Positions 25,192 through 33,386 of a stretch of DNA of 64,000 nucleotides are shown here, piece after piece. Source of the DNA: JAENVU01 sp963765075 (GTDB lineage Bacteria > Actinomycetota > Acidimicrobiia > IMCC26256 > JAENVU01); assembly GCA_963765075.1 (NCBI GenBank), contig CAVXVA010000002.1, positions 1-64,000 of the forward strand, read 5' to 3'. The translations under genes and the position numbers were made by a program. Below the pieces are notes generated by a model that was given only the letters and a program-made list of their open reading frames with translations, did not search any database and was not told the origin of the DNA. The number at the start of each line of letters is the position of its first letter. Within the stretch, counting starts at the first letter, position 1.

Positions 25192-25479
25192 GTGATCATC
25201 GTGAGCGGACACCTCATGGTTGAACCCGCTGACCGAGCTACCTACCTCGCCAGCTGCGTCGACGTCGCTCGCCAGGCTCGCGCCGCGGAAGGCTGTCTCG
25301 ACTTCCATCTTTCGGCCGACCCGATTGAGCCGGGGCGAATCAACATCTTCGAGCGATGGACCTCCGCGGAGGCCGTCGAAGCGTTTCGCGGATCAGGCCC
25401 CAGCGACGACCAGCAGTCCGCCGTGCTCAGCGCGAAGGTTGAACAGCACCGAATCACCGACACCATCGCGTTGACCTGA
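25192..25479 (+). CDS. antibiotic biosynthesis monooxygenase (ABM)-domain protein, quinol monooxygenase-like
   Basis: Single ABM domain of 95 residues (dimeric alpha-beta barrel). The GTG at 25192 is preceded by CGGGAGG and opens VIIVSGHLMVEPADRATYLA. The family core is visible in AAEGCLDFHLSADPIEPGRI and IFERWTSAEAVEAFRGSG, with the C-terminal strand HRITDTIAL. ABM proteins oxidise quinols or polyketide-like compounds without a bound cofactor, or act as small redox guards. Its place next to arr, with an OsmC-like remnant and other small stress proteins, suggests a general protective role, but that is context only. Confidence 0.78.
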   Translation: MIIVSGHLMVEPADRATYLASCVDVARQARAAEGCLDFHLSADPIEPGRINIFERWTSAEAVEAFRGSGPSDDQQSAVLSAKVEQHRITDTIALT

Positions 25480-25590
25480 CCCGCCGCCCACCGCCGCCGG
25501 GACGCCCCGTCGACCGACGTACCGCCGTCCACCGAGGGGCGCGGGAATGACCTCCGAGCGGACCGGTGGCGGGGGCTGGATTGTGATCTC

Positions 25591-26088
25591 TCATTCGGTG
25601 GGCGACTGTCGCGTCACGACCAGCCACTTCGGACCCTGGAGTTCGATCACCGAAACGTCGCGCAACGCGACGGTCTCATCGATCGACCACGACGCGAGAT
25701 GGCCCCACGCCTCGTGCGATCTCGTTGCCCCTGTCGTTCGAGGATGCACCAACGTCACATGGGGTTCGTACGAAATACCTGGAGCCTCCGTGACCATGAG
25801 TTCCCGTCGAATCCGGGCGAGGTCGCCATGGGTGTCCTCCACGCCGAGGTAGATACCTGCCTCGGGCGAGCCCCAACACTGCGCGTGAGTCAACCGAACC
25901 GTCAGTTCCGGTCGACTCGCGGCGAGATCGAGACCAGATCGATAGGCAGCCTCACCGTCGAGGTCGTGGATGACCGTGACGTGAGCGGCGATTCGGCGCG
26001 CCATCTCCGGATCCCATTGCGTGCGGATCTTGTCGACTTGTTCGCCGAACGGCGCGGGCAAGAACGCCGTGAGCTGCCTCCGTGCCAT
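25591..26088 (-). CDS. 2'-5' RNA ligase family protein (2H phosphoesterase)
   Basis: Protein of 165 residues of the 2H phosphoesterase superfamily, which process 2',3'-cyclic or 2'-5' RNA phosphates. The two defining HxT motifs are present and correctly spaced: HVTVIHDL near residue 35 and HVTLVHPRTT near residue 115. The N-terminal RRQLTAFLPAPFGEQVDKIR is the usual first strand. I chose the ATG at 26088 (MARRQLTAF). The upstream extension to 26148 is tryptophan-rich and does not match the family. The gene is monocistronic. Possible roles are RNA repair or removal of cyclic phosphates, not resolved from sequence. Confidence 0.8.
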   Translation of the reverse strand: MARRQLTAFLPAPFGEQVDKIRTQWDPEMARRIAAHVTVIHDLDGEAAYRSGLDLAASRPELTVRLTHAQCWGSPEAGIYLGVEDTHGDLARIRRELMVTEAPGISYEPHVTLVHPRTTGATRSHEAWGHLASWSIDETVALRDVSVIELQGPKWLVVTRQSPTE

Positions 26089-26187
26089 GTATGCATGATG
26101 ACCGCCAGAACAATCGAGCCGCCACCACCAGGTCCACCGCCAACGCACACCCAGGCGTTCGGCAATGACACTCGGGCGGGCCAGCCG

Positions 26188-26575
26188 TTAGTGAGTAGCG
26201 CGCACTGCTCGCAGACGGAAGCCCCACGACACGGCCATCGCGAGGGCGAACACTGCGATCCAGAAGCACTCCAACCAGGCTGGTTTCCCACGATCGCTGC
26301 GACCAGCGCGAGGAGCGCAAACGCACCGGCGACAAAGGCGAGACCCGCGACTGGCGAAGAAACCCGCTGCTGGGCTCGTGACCGTCATGTCGCGAACCCG
26401 ATCGGGCGAGCAGGAACGCAAGCAGCCCGAACGAGATTGCAGTGACGATGAAGACGCCGAGATCCTCATCGTTGACGACAAGAGCCAGAAACGGAATCGC
26501 GAGCCATCCGATAGCCCACAAGATCAAGACAACTGGTCCGGTTCGCCCTGCCAAGTTCTCGACGCTCCTGCGTGC
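26188..26575 (-). pseudogene. small membrane protein with two frame changes
   Basis: In three successive minus-strand frames the region encodes hydrophobic helices: GPVVLILWAIGWLAIPFLAL and VFIVTAISFGLLAFLLARS, then SPVAGLAFVAGAFALLALVA, then CFWIAVFALAMAVSWGFRLR with a stop at about 26188. Read together this is a four-helix membrane protein of about 125 residues with shifts near 26370 and 26275. No family is recognised and the start is unclear (candidates are TTG codons near 26555-26610). It is either a decayed gene or an intact one with two sequence errors; neighbours on both sides read cleanly. Confidence 0.45.
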
Positions 26576-26652
26576 CGAGTTAACAACCGGCGGCCACCCA
26601 GGGGCGCGCAAATGTCACCCCGTCTACCACGCCTGGCTCGTCCTGCCCTACC

Positions 26653-26850
26653 TCACAACGTCGGGTCCGTCGGATCGCGGTCCTCGAGCCGGCGCCTCTG
26701 GAAAAACTGCATGAGTACCGGGAGCACGATGACGAAGGAGAAGAATGCAAACCACTCCGCCTGCGACAGTAGGAGCGCCCAGACCAGCCACAGAACGAAC
26801 ATCACCGCACTGCTCACCAACCATTCGTGCCGTGAAGGTCTCGTAGACAC
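26653..26850 (-). CDS. small integral membrane protein
   Basis: Sixty-five residues from a GTG at 26850: a short basic head (VSTRPSRHEW), two hydrophobic segments (SSAVMFVLWLVWALLLSQAE and FAFFSFVIVLPVLMQFFQ), then a charged tail RRRLEDRDPTDPTL. It looks like a two-helix hairpin with both ends in the cytoplasm. No family recognised. It precedes the frameshifted membrane protein on the same strand and the two may be related small envelope proteins. Confidence 0.5.
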   Translation of the reverse strand: MSTRPSRHEWLVSSAVMFVLWLVWALLLSQAEWFAFFSFVIVLPVLMQFFQRRRLEDRDPTDPTL

Positions 26851-26941
26851 GCCTTGGAGATTCCTTCCCCTCCCTCAGCACCGGAGCGGCCCGAGAGGCA
26901 CACCCAAGGGCGCGGGGATGACATCCGCTAGTCCGAGGCGT

Positions 26942-27466
26942 TCAGTCCTTGGTACAGGTGAGGCTCCCCGGCTCGCCGCTTCCTGGCATCGTGAACGCGA
27001 AGGTCGCAGCCCGCGTAGTTCGATTGACCGTCACGCCTACCCAATCGCCGCGCCGCGCCGGGTGGCGCGTGCCCCCGCGGATTCTGAACTCCTTGCCATT
27101 CAACGACACCGACTGTGCGTGCACCGGTCCAAGCGCCTTGCGGTCCCATCGCACAGTGAGCGCATCGCCTTGGAGGCTCCAACGCCCAACGTCCTTGAGC
27201 CGCGCTGCGGTCGACACCCCGCCCGGCCCGTGCAATTCGAGCCGTACCATGCCTCGCGTCGAGTTCGTCGCTGACACCGTCGCGCTGATGTCGACGGAAC
27301 TGTTCCCAAGACTCGCCGTTGATGACGTGAACACGCAGGACCAAGGACCCGTGGCGTAATCAACAAGGCTCGACGAAGTAATCCCACCCGAGCTACACCC
27401 GGCCAAAATCAGCGTCGCTACGACGACGCGCCGCGCATACTGAGACCTGCCACGCTTCCTGTTCAC
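26942..27466 (-). CDS. putative lipoprotein, unknown function
   Basis: About 174 residues from a GTG at 27466. A basic N-terminus (VNRKRGRSQYARR) is followed by a signal sequence VVVATLILAGCSS with a clear lipobox, then a Ser/Thr-rich linker. The mature domain is beta-rich (DISATVSATNSTRGMVRLEL, ALTVRWDRKALGPVHAQSV, DWVGVTVNRTTRAATFAFTM) with one Cys early (WSCVF) and one near the end (SLTCTKD), likely a disulfide closing a small beta-sandwich. It resembles the anonymous lipid-anchored beta proteins common in actinobacteria (LpqH-type in general layout, not by motif). No function can be assigned. Confidence 0.6.
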   Translation of the reverse strand: MNRKRGRSQYARRVVVATLILAGCSSGGITSSSLVDYATGPWSCVFTSSTASLGNSSVDISATVSATNSTRGMVRLELHGPGGVSTAARLKDVGRWSLQGDALTVRWDRKALGPVHAQSVSLNGKEFRIRGGTRHPARRGDWVGVTVNRTTRAATFAFTMPGSGEPGSLTCTKD

Positions 27467-27595
27467 GTCCCACCCATCTCTTTCGCTGGTGACCTCGACG
27501 CGGCGTGAGACTAGGTCAAAGCGTTGCTCATTGCGCAGGCTCGGTTCGAACGAACGATCCATGTTCGCGACGCATGCAAACGTGCGTGGGTGTCC

Positions 27596-28540
27596 CTATT
27601 GGCCAGCGGGTCGCGAGCCGCGTAGCGACGAACACGTCCACGGTGGATCTCCCGGCCCCGGGCCAACCGTGTCGCAGTAGGCGCGCCGAGAGACCCGTCG
27701 GAGGCTTCGTTCTATGACCTCGACCCCTCGGCGTCCTGCGCGGCTTGCGTGCGCACGAACCCGAACGACGGTGTGTTCCCTGATGATCGTCGTCACGGCC
27801 AAGTCGGCCTCATCCGCGCCGGTGTATCCCCGGCATGTCTGGCCCGAGGCTGTGTTCCGCCAGAAGTCCGCGAGGAACACCCCAGCGGTCGTGTCCTCCT
27901 CCTGACCGACGACGAAGACGAGACCGTCCGGCGCCTCGATCTCCTGCATGGCGAGCCACGCGTCACCCCGAACATCGAGATGGCTTGTCGCGCGCAACCG
28001 ATACCTGCGGGGAAGTTCGACCATCGGTGCATCTTCGAGACCACCCCAGCGGACGGTGGACGCGGCGCGTGCGAGTACGGCGTCGTCGATGTCGCGTCCC
28101 AGGACATACGCGCCGTTGGATGTGAAGCTGTCAGGTCCGTCGATCTCCATCAGCGAAAGTCCGTCACCCCACCGGACGATTCCAGGGGGCAATGGTTCGC
28201 CGTACGGTGCCGGTGGGTAACACCAGTGCGGCGCATACTGTTCGTCGCCCACAGAGCCCACGACCACGGCCGGACCCTGCTCCGGCGTCGATCCGGGCGG
28301 CATGAAGAGCGACTGCATCGCGGAGCCGAACTCTTCGTCACGAAGATCTCGCGAAGTGATGCGCCAGCCTTCCGGCAGGTCGCTCGGCATCAGCGGTCGC
28401 GTTGGCGCACGTGTGCGCCCGATCGGAACGAAGTCCGGCGGATAGTCGACCGCCGCCGTCTCCGCGCTGGTCGAGGTGCAGCCCAGTGCGAGGATCACGA
28501 TGGTTCCAACCACCGCAACCGCATTCCGTCCACGTACCAC
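27596..28540 (-). CDS. putative lipoprotein, unknown function
   Basis: About 314 residues from a GTG at 28540 (VVRGRNAVAVVGTIVILALG then CTST, lipobox Cys at about residue 20). The mature part is acidic with repeated beta-strand patterns: DLPEGWRITSRDLRDEEFGS, FSFMPPG-type loops, GDGLSLMEIDGPDSFTSNGA, and DGLVFVVGQEEDTTAGVFLA. Cysteines at QTCRGYTG and RAYCDTVG may pair. No named family is recognised. The C-terminal 60 residues are basic and may be partly disordered. The gene is divergent from the SOS-controlled HNH gene, and the SOS box at 28659 lies about 120 bp upstream of this start. Confidence 0.6.
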   Translation of the reverse strand: MVRGRNAVAVVGTIVILALGCTSTSAETAAVDYPPDFVPIGRTRAPTRPLMPSDLPEGWRITSRDLRDEEFGSAMQSLFMPPGSTPEQGPAVVVGSVGDEQYAPHWCYPPAPYGEPLPPGIVRWGDGLSLMEIDGPDSFTSNGAYVLGRDIDDAVLARAASTVRWGGLEDAPMVELPRRYRLRATSHLDVRGDAWLAMQEIEAPDGLVFVVGQEEDTTAGVFLADFWRNTASGQTCRGYTGADEADLAVTTIIREHTVVRVRAHASRAGRRGVEVIERSLRRVSRRAYCDTVGPGPGDPPWTCSSLRGSRPAGQ

Positions 28541-28651
28541 TGCACCGACGGTAGCGACCCCGACCCAATCAGCGTTAGCGGCGCCTCCCACTCACCCACC
28601 CAAGCGTCACGTCACCTGACGAGAATCAGGCGATTTTCTTGGTCTCCGGGG

Positions 28652-28681
28652 TTGACAAACGAACGCCCGTTCGTATACACT
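28652..28681 (+). promoter_or_regulatory. promoter with embedded LexA/SOS box
   Basis: A -35 TTGACA (28652-28657) and a -10 TATACA (28674-28679) or TACACT (28676-28681) flank the 16-bp perfect palindrome ACGAACGCCCGTTCGT at 28659-28674. This fits the mycobacterial/Bacillus SOS consensus CGAAC-N4-GTTCG exactly. A repressor bound here would block RNA polymerase, so the HNH gene downstream should be induced by DNA damage. Confidence 0.82.
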
Positions 28682-28758
28682 GAGCGGAGTTCCACACGAA
28701 CTTCCCCACACTTCCCCGAGTGTCCTCGAAACGGTTGCATCAGGTCGGGAGGTGGGTC

Positions 28759-30009
28759 GTGCTCTGTGAACTTCAACATCTCGTCGACCGGACCCGCGTG
28801 CTTGTCCGCGACCTCGACGTCGATGCCCTCACCGGTAGTGAAGCCCGCAGCATGGTCGAAGCATTCGTCACGCTCGAACGACTCGCGGTCGCGGGACGGA
28901 CCCTCACCGCGGGTCGACTCGCCGAGACCGGCGCCTGGGTCGGCGACGGCACCTTCCGCGACATCGAATCATTCATGGCCTCCCTCTCGGGCACCTCGGT
29001 CGGTGCGGCCCGTGCGGCGCTCGGCACGGCACGACGGGTGAAAGAGCAACCCGCGGTCGAATCCGCATTCCGAGCCGGTGCACTCTCCGGCGCGCAGGCC
29101 GACACGATCAGCGCCGCCGTCGACGCCGACCCGACCACGGCCGACAAACTCGTCGACCTCGCCCGCACCAGCGGATTCCGCGGACTGAAACACGAATGCG
29201 ACCGCATCACCGCCGCCGCACGTTCCCGCGACACCGAACGCGACAACCACGAACGCATCCACCGCGAACGGTATCTCCGTCACCACACCAACGCCGACGG
29301 GTCCGGCCGCATCGACATTCGCGGACCACTCGACCGCACCGCCCAGATCATGGCCGCGCTCGAACCCTTCGAACGCGAACTCTTCGAAACCAACCGGACC
29401 AACAAAACACTCGTCCATCCCGAAGCGGTCGCATTCGACGCCCTCGTCCAACTCACCGAATCGGTATCGGGTGGCACTGATGGGCCCTCCGCGCCCGGAC
29501 CGAAGACTCGCGGATCGCGGCCCTTAGGAATGGTCGTCGTCCACGTCAGTCACGCCGCCTACCGGCGTGGCTGGACCGAACCCGGCGAGATCTGCGAAAT
29601 CGAAGGCATCGGACCGATCCCCGTCGGCGTCGCCCACCGCCTCGCCTCCGACGGCATCCTCAAAGCCGTCGTCATCGACGGCGTCGACATCACCCGCGTC
29701 GCCCACCTCGGCCGCACCATCCCCGCCCACCTCCGCACCGCCATCGAAACCCGCGACCGCACCTGCCTCATCGAAGGCTGCGAAATCGACCGTCACCTCG
29801 AAATCGACCACAACACTCCCGTCGCCGCCGGCGGCAGAACCGCACTCGCGAACCTCGGACGCCTCTGCCACCACCACCACGCCCAGAAAACCCTCCGCGA
29901 CCTCCGCCGCACCGGCCCCCACGGGGACCAGCACCTCGTCACGACACAGGAGTATCGCGCGCGCCGGACCCGGTCCGTAGCCAGCTCGGCGCACGACACC
30001 GAACCTTGA
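28759..30009 (+). CDS. DUF222/HNH endonuclease-domain protein (13E12 family), SOS-controlled
   Basis: About 416 residues from the GTG at 28759 (an alternative GTG lies at 28720). The long helical DUF222 region (residues 1-300; LVRDLDVDALTGSEARSMVE, GAARAALGTARRVKEQPAVE, IDIRGPLDRTAQIMAALEPF) is followed by a C-terminal HNH domain. The domain contains IETRDRTCLIEGCEIDRHLE, the zinc and catalytic HNH elements EIDHNTPVAAGGRTALANLG, and LCHHHHAQKT. This is the 13E12 repeat-protein family of M. tuberculosis, several members of which are LexA-controlled. The promoter here carries a perfect SOS box. The role is probably in DNA damage or mobile DNA processing. DUF222/HNH genes often occur in many copies per genome. 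Confidence 0.88.
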   Translation: MLCELQHLVDRTRVLVRDLDVDALTGSEARSMVEAFVTLERLAVAGRTLTAGRLAETGAWVGDGTFRDIESFMASLSGTSVGAARAALGTARRVKEQPAVESAFRAGALSGAQADTISAAVDADPTTADKLVDLARTSGFRGLKHECDRITAAARSRDTERDNHERIHRERYLRHHTNADGSGRIDIRGPLDRTAQIMAALEPFERELFETNRTNKTLVHPEAVAFDALVQLTESVSGGTDGPSAPGPKTRGSRPLGMVVVHVSHAAYRRGWTEPGEICEIEGIGPIPVGVAHRLASDGILKAVVIDGVDITRVAHLGRTIPAHLRTAIETRDRTCLIEGCEIDRHLEIDHNTPVAAGGRTALANLGRLCHHHHAQKTLRDLRRTGPHGDQHLVTTQEYRARRTRSVASSAHDTEP

Positions 30010-30088
30010 CAACTGAAAAGCACCATCATCCCGAGCGCGTCACATCGCGGCCCGGTGCGGGCGCCGGTCCGACCCATGGAGCGGCGCG

Positions 30089-30853
30089 TCAGATGGCGTC
30101 GGGGCGCAGTAGTGCGTCGATGCCGCCGTCGACGAAGAGGATCGATCCGTGGACGTAGCTGGCATCGGGGCCGAGGAGGAACTCGATCGCGGCGGCGACC
30201 TGATCGGGTGAGCCGATCTCGCCGGTCGGGACGGGAAGCGATTCGATCAGCGGTCCGAAGGTTGGGTCGTCGAGGCCCTGCTGAAGCAGCGGCGAACGGA
30301 ACGGCCCGGGCGCGACCGCATTGATGCGCACCCCCGCACCACCCCACTCGTTCACCCGTCGGCGCACATCGCGGGCGATCGCGACCTTGCTCGAGGCGTA
30401 GACGGAGTTGCCCGGCAGATCGGCGGCGACACCCCGAGCGGTGGCTTCGTCACCAGCGAGAAACGCTGCGACGAGATCGGCGTTGACGGTGGGATCGATC
30501 GTGGTCGAGTTCGACGAGATCGCGACCACCGCCGAGGGGGTGGCGGCCCGGAGGGCGTCGAAGCATCCGTCGATGAAGGCGACCGCGCCGAAGTAGTTGA
30601 CCGACGCGATGAGTGGGTGGTCGGGCACCTGCGGGCCGAGACCTGCGCAGGGGACCAGGCCCGTGAGGGGGCCGTCGACGAGTTCGAGGCTGCGGCGCAG
30701 CGCGTCGGCTCGACCCTCGACGGTGCCCAGATCGGCCTCGACGTCGGCATCACGCAGGTCGACGGTCACCACCCGATCACCGCGTTCACGTAATCGGGCC
30801 GTGACCGCGGCACCGAGGCCCGACGCCGCACCAGTTACCAAGTATGTGCTCAT
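30089..30853 (-). CDS. SDR oxidoreductase (last gene of operator-C operon)
   Basis: NAD(P)-dependent SDR of 254 residues. TGAASGLGAAVTARL gives the TGxxxGxG motif. VVTVDLRDADVEADL contains the acidic NAD-selecting residue. Catalytic Ser is in AVVAISSNSTTID and YxxxK in SVYASSKVAI (about 155-159). The subunit end is SYVHGSILFVDGGIDALL. The pattern PCAGLGPQVPDHPL in place of NNAG resembles 3-alpha-hydroxysteroid and carbonyl-type SDRs (HsdA-like), which also carry an insert before the Tyr as seen here (DPTVNADLVAAFLAGDEATA). It starts 21 bp after the cyclase stop and is the last of four co-directional genes. The start is the ATG at 30853. Confidence 0.87.
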   Translation of the reverse strand: MSTYLVTGAASGLGAAVTARLRERGDRVVTVDLRDADVEADLGTVEGRADALRRSLELVDGPLTGLVPCAGLGPQVPDHPLIASVNYFGAVAFIDGCFDALRAATPSAVVAISSNSTTIDPTVNADLVAAFLAGDEATARGVAADLPGNSVYASSKVAIARDVRRRVNEWGGAGVRINAVAPGPFRSPLLQQGLDDPTFGPLIESLPVPTGEIGSPDQVAAAIEFLLGPDASYVHGSILFVDGGIDALLRPDAI

Positions 30854-30874
30854 CAATTCGTCCCGGTCATGTGC

Positions 30875-31807
30875 TTACTTCGTCGCCGTCGGTGCGACGA
30901 GACCGCCGCAGGCGTGGGTGATGGGCAGCGGGGTCGCGGCCAGGAGGAACTCGTACCCGCCGTCGGCGGCGCAATCCACCGCGAGATCGTCGAGGTCCCA
31001 CTGCTGGCCTTGGGGGATGCCCATGTCGCGCAGTTCGATCATGTGCGTGGGGAACAGGAACGGATTGTCGCCCGGGCACGGGTACGGCTCGAACACATGC
31101 GTGTCGTTGGCGATGGCCGCGATGTCGTGATCGTGCAGCCATTCGACGGCGTCGAGCCCGATACCCGGCGAGACGTCGGCATACCGATTGCGATCCCCGA
31201 TGCGCAGCCAGTGCATCTGGCCGGTACGCACCAACACGATGTCGCCCGGCATCGCGGTGAGCGACGCCGACGCGAGACAGGCGTCGAGATCGGCTCCGGT
31301 CACCGCGTAGGGCTCCTCGAAGTAGTCGACGCCTCGCAGGCGGGCCACGTCGCACAGCAGACCGCGGCTGATCACCGGTCCGAAGTGCTCGATGCCGAGC
31401 TTGGCCGCGCCGGCCTCCATCGTGATTTCGTCGGCCGAGAACCCGTTGTAGAGCTTGCCGTCGTATCCGGCGTGGGCCAGCGCGTCCCAGTGCGTGGCCG
31501 ACTGCGTGCCGGTGAGCACTTCGTCGTCGCTCGTCGCGAAGTCCCGCGCGTCGCCGCTGAACGCGAACGAGGCTTGCAGCATCGTGAGGGTGGGATTCTT
31601 GCGGCCGAGAATGCGGCCGGTCTGAGGGCCATGCTCGTCCATCGGGATCGAGAGAGGGAACGACACGCCGCGGCGGACGGCCGCCGCACCGCGCCGCACC
31701 GCGTCGGCGTCGATCAGGTTGAGGGTGCCGCGCTGATCCTCGGCACCCCAGCGGCCCCAGTTCGACACCCGGGCCGCGAGCGCGGCCTGTTCCTCGTTGA
31801 GTGGCAT
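30875..31807 (-). CDS. cyclase family protein (kynurenine formamidase-like metal hydrolase)
   Basis: Metal-dependent hydrolase of 310 residues of the cyclase/KynB superfamily. The metal motif HxGTHxDxxxH is degenerate but recognisable as QSATHWDALAHAGYDGKLYN near residue 105, with later ligands in ANDTHVFEPYPC and a His in FPTHMIEL. The opening NWGRWGAEDQRGTLNLIDAD is the usual start of the long actinobacterial subgroup. It follows the ligase by 3 bp and precedes an SDR by 21 bp. Members hydrolyse cyclic amides or lactone-like rings, so it may open a ring during catabolism of the CoA-activated substrate (inference). Confidence 0.8.
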   Translation of the reverse strand: MPLNEEQAALAARVSNWGRWGAEDQRGTLNLIDADAVRRGAAAVRRGVSFPLSIPMDEHGPQTGRILGRKNPTLTMLQASFAFSGDARDFATSDDEVLTGTQSATHWDALAHAGYDGKLYNGFSADEITMEAGAAKLGIEHFGPVISRGLLCDVARLRGVDYFEEPYAVTGADLDACLASASLTAMPGDIVLVRTGQMHWLRIGDRNRYADVSPGIGLDAVEWLHDHDIAAIANDTHVFEPYPCPGDNPFLFPTHMIELRDMGIPQGQQWDLDDLAVDCAADGGYEFLLAATPLPITHACGGLVAPTATK

Positions 31808-31810
31808 CGA

Positions 31811-33382
31811 TCAGCCGGCGTAGGTCGAGCGGAGTTCGTGCTTGAGCACCTTGCCGGTCGGGTTGCGCGGCAGCACGTCGACCACTTCGAGTTGCTCGGG
31901 AATCTTCTGCACCATCAGCCCCTCGCCCTTGCAGAACTCGAAGAGCTCGGGCAGCGTCGGCGGGTCGGCCGAATCCGCGGCCACTACGACGGCACACGCC
32001 CGCTCGCCTGACGCCGGGTCCGGCAAGCCGATCACCGCGGCATCCGCGACCTTGGGATGGGTGAAGAGCAGATCCTCCACTTCCTTCGCCGAGATGTTCT
32101 CGCCTTTGCGGATGATCACGTCCTTGAGCCGGCCGGTGATCAGCACGTGGTTGTCCTCGCGCACGACGCCGATGTCACCGCTGCGGAAGTACCCCTCGTC
32201 GTCGAAGCCGTCGGCATTCAGCGCTTCGTCCATGTACCCGAGGCACAGGTTGGGACCCTTGACCCGGATCTCGCCCTCTTCACCCCGGCCCACGACAGTG
32301 CCGTCGAGTCCAACGACCTTGACGTCGACGCCGAGACAGAGCTGGCCTTCGGTGTTCGCGAGTTGCTCATCGGTCGCGCCGACATAGGCGATGGAGATGA
32401 TCGGGCACTCGGTGAGGCCGTAGCCCGACGAGATGCCGATTCCACCCAGTTCTTCCTTGACCTCGTAGTGGAGTTGGGGCGGCTTCGCGGCGCCCCCGCC
32501 GACGAACACCCGGGTCTCGGGAAAGAGTCGCCGATCCGGCGCGGCCCGCTGCGCGGCGAGATACGCGAGGTGGAATGCAGTACCCGCGCCGGCGATCGTC
32601 ACCCGCTCCCGTTCGAGGACCGGCATCGTCGTGTCGGGCACGAAGCCTTCGACGATCACCTGTGAACATCCGGTCATGAGCCCCGAGAACAGCCACCCGA
32701 TCCCACCGATGTGGGTGAAGGGGAACACCAGAGCGTTGCGATCCTCGGGCTGGAGATCGAACGCGTCGACCATGGCGTACGCCGACGCCGCGACGGTGTT
32801 GTCGGTGTGGCGGGCGCCCTTCGGGTCGGCGGTGGTGCCCGACGTGTAGAACAGCCAACGCAACGGACCGTCGTGACGCACGCCCGGCTCGAACGATTCG
32901 CCTCCGGCCGGTACCGGCGGCAGGTCCGAGATGTCGCCGGCAAGCGTGTCGCCGCGGTTCACAGTCAACACGTCGAGTCCTGGCGTGTCGGCTGCGATGG
33001 CGTTGGCCATGGCGGTGAAGTCGAATGCTCGCCACTCGCCTGGAACGACGATCAGCTTCGCACCGGCTTGGCGTGCCACGAAGCCGACCTCGCGCTCGCG
33101 ATAAATCGGCAGGATCGGGTTCTGGACCGCACCCAGCCGAGCGAGGCCGCCCACGAGGACCATCGCCTCGATCCAGGTCGGGAGCTGCCAGGACACCACA
33201 TCGCCCTCGCCGATCCCGCGGGCGTGCAGTGCCGCCGCGGCGGCCAGGCTCGCGTCCCGGTACTGCGCAAACGTCAGCTCGCGCGAGTTCTCGTCGATCA
33301 CGAAGCGGGCGTCGGGCGTGTCCGCCGCCCGCTGGTCGATCAGATCCCAGAGTGAGGTGAAGGCCGTCAGTCGTTGCGCCAT
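31811..33382 (-). CDS. AMP-dependent acyl-CoA ligase
   Basis: Adenylate-forming enzyme of 523 residues that activates a carboxylic acid to its CoA ester via an acyl-AMP. Core motifs: WLFYTSGTTADPKGARHTDN (P-loop, about residue 185), FPFTHIGGIGWLFSGLM, SGYGLTECP (about 320), GYFRSGDIGVV, ITGRLKDVIIRKGENISAKE (hinge) and PTGKVLKHEL with the catalytic Lys near the end. The sequence is of the cyclohexanecarboxylate/medium-chain type. It lies 4 bp downstream of an SDR and 3 bp upstream of the cyclase, in a four-gene operon under operator C. The substrate may be an alicyclic or aromatic acid (inference). Confidence 0.9.
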   Translation of the reverse strand: MAQRLTAFTSLWDLIDQRAADTPDARFVIDENSRELTFAQYRDASLAAAAALHARGIGEGDVVSWQLPTWIEAMVLVGGLARLGAVQNPILPIYREREVGFVARQAGAKLIVVPGEWRAFDFTAMANAIAADTPGLDVLTVNRGDTLAGDISDLPPVPAGGESFEPGVRHDGPLRWLFYTSGTTADPKGARHTDNTVAASAYAMVDAFDLQPEDRNALVFPFTHIGGIGWLFSGLMTGCSQVIVEGFVPDTTMPVLERERVTIAGAGTAFHLAYLAAQRAAPDRRLFPETRVFVGGGAAKPPQLHYEVKEELGGIGISSGYGLTECPIISIAYVGATDEQLANTEGQLCLGVDVKVVGLDGTVVGRGEEGEIRVKGPNLCLGYMDEALNADGFDDEGYFRSGDIGVVREDNHVLITGRLKDVIIRKGENISAKEVEDLLFTHPKVADAAVIGLPDPASGERACAVVVAADSADPPTLPELFEFCKGEGLMVQKIPEQLEVVDVLPRNPTGKVLKHELRSTYAG

Positions 33383-33386
33383 CGTT

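Noticed and set aside
26089..26187. An extended N-terminus for the 2H phosphoesterase
   Set aside because: The upstream residues are tryptophan-rich and do not fit the family, and the ATG at 26088 starts at the usual first strand.
28969..29451. Long open frames antisense to the HNH gene
   Set aside because: They are shadows produced by high GC and the codon pattern of the sense gene. They are built from low-information stretches, with no ribosome site or family match.
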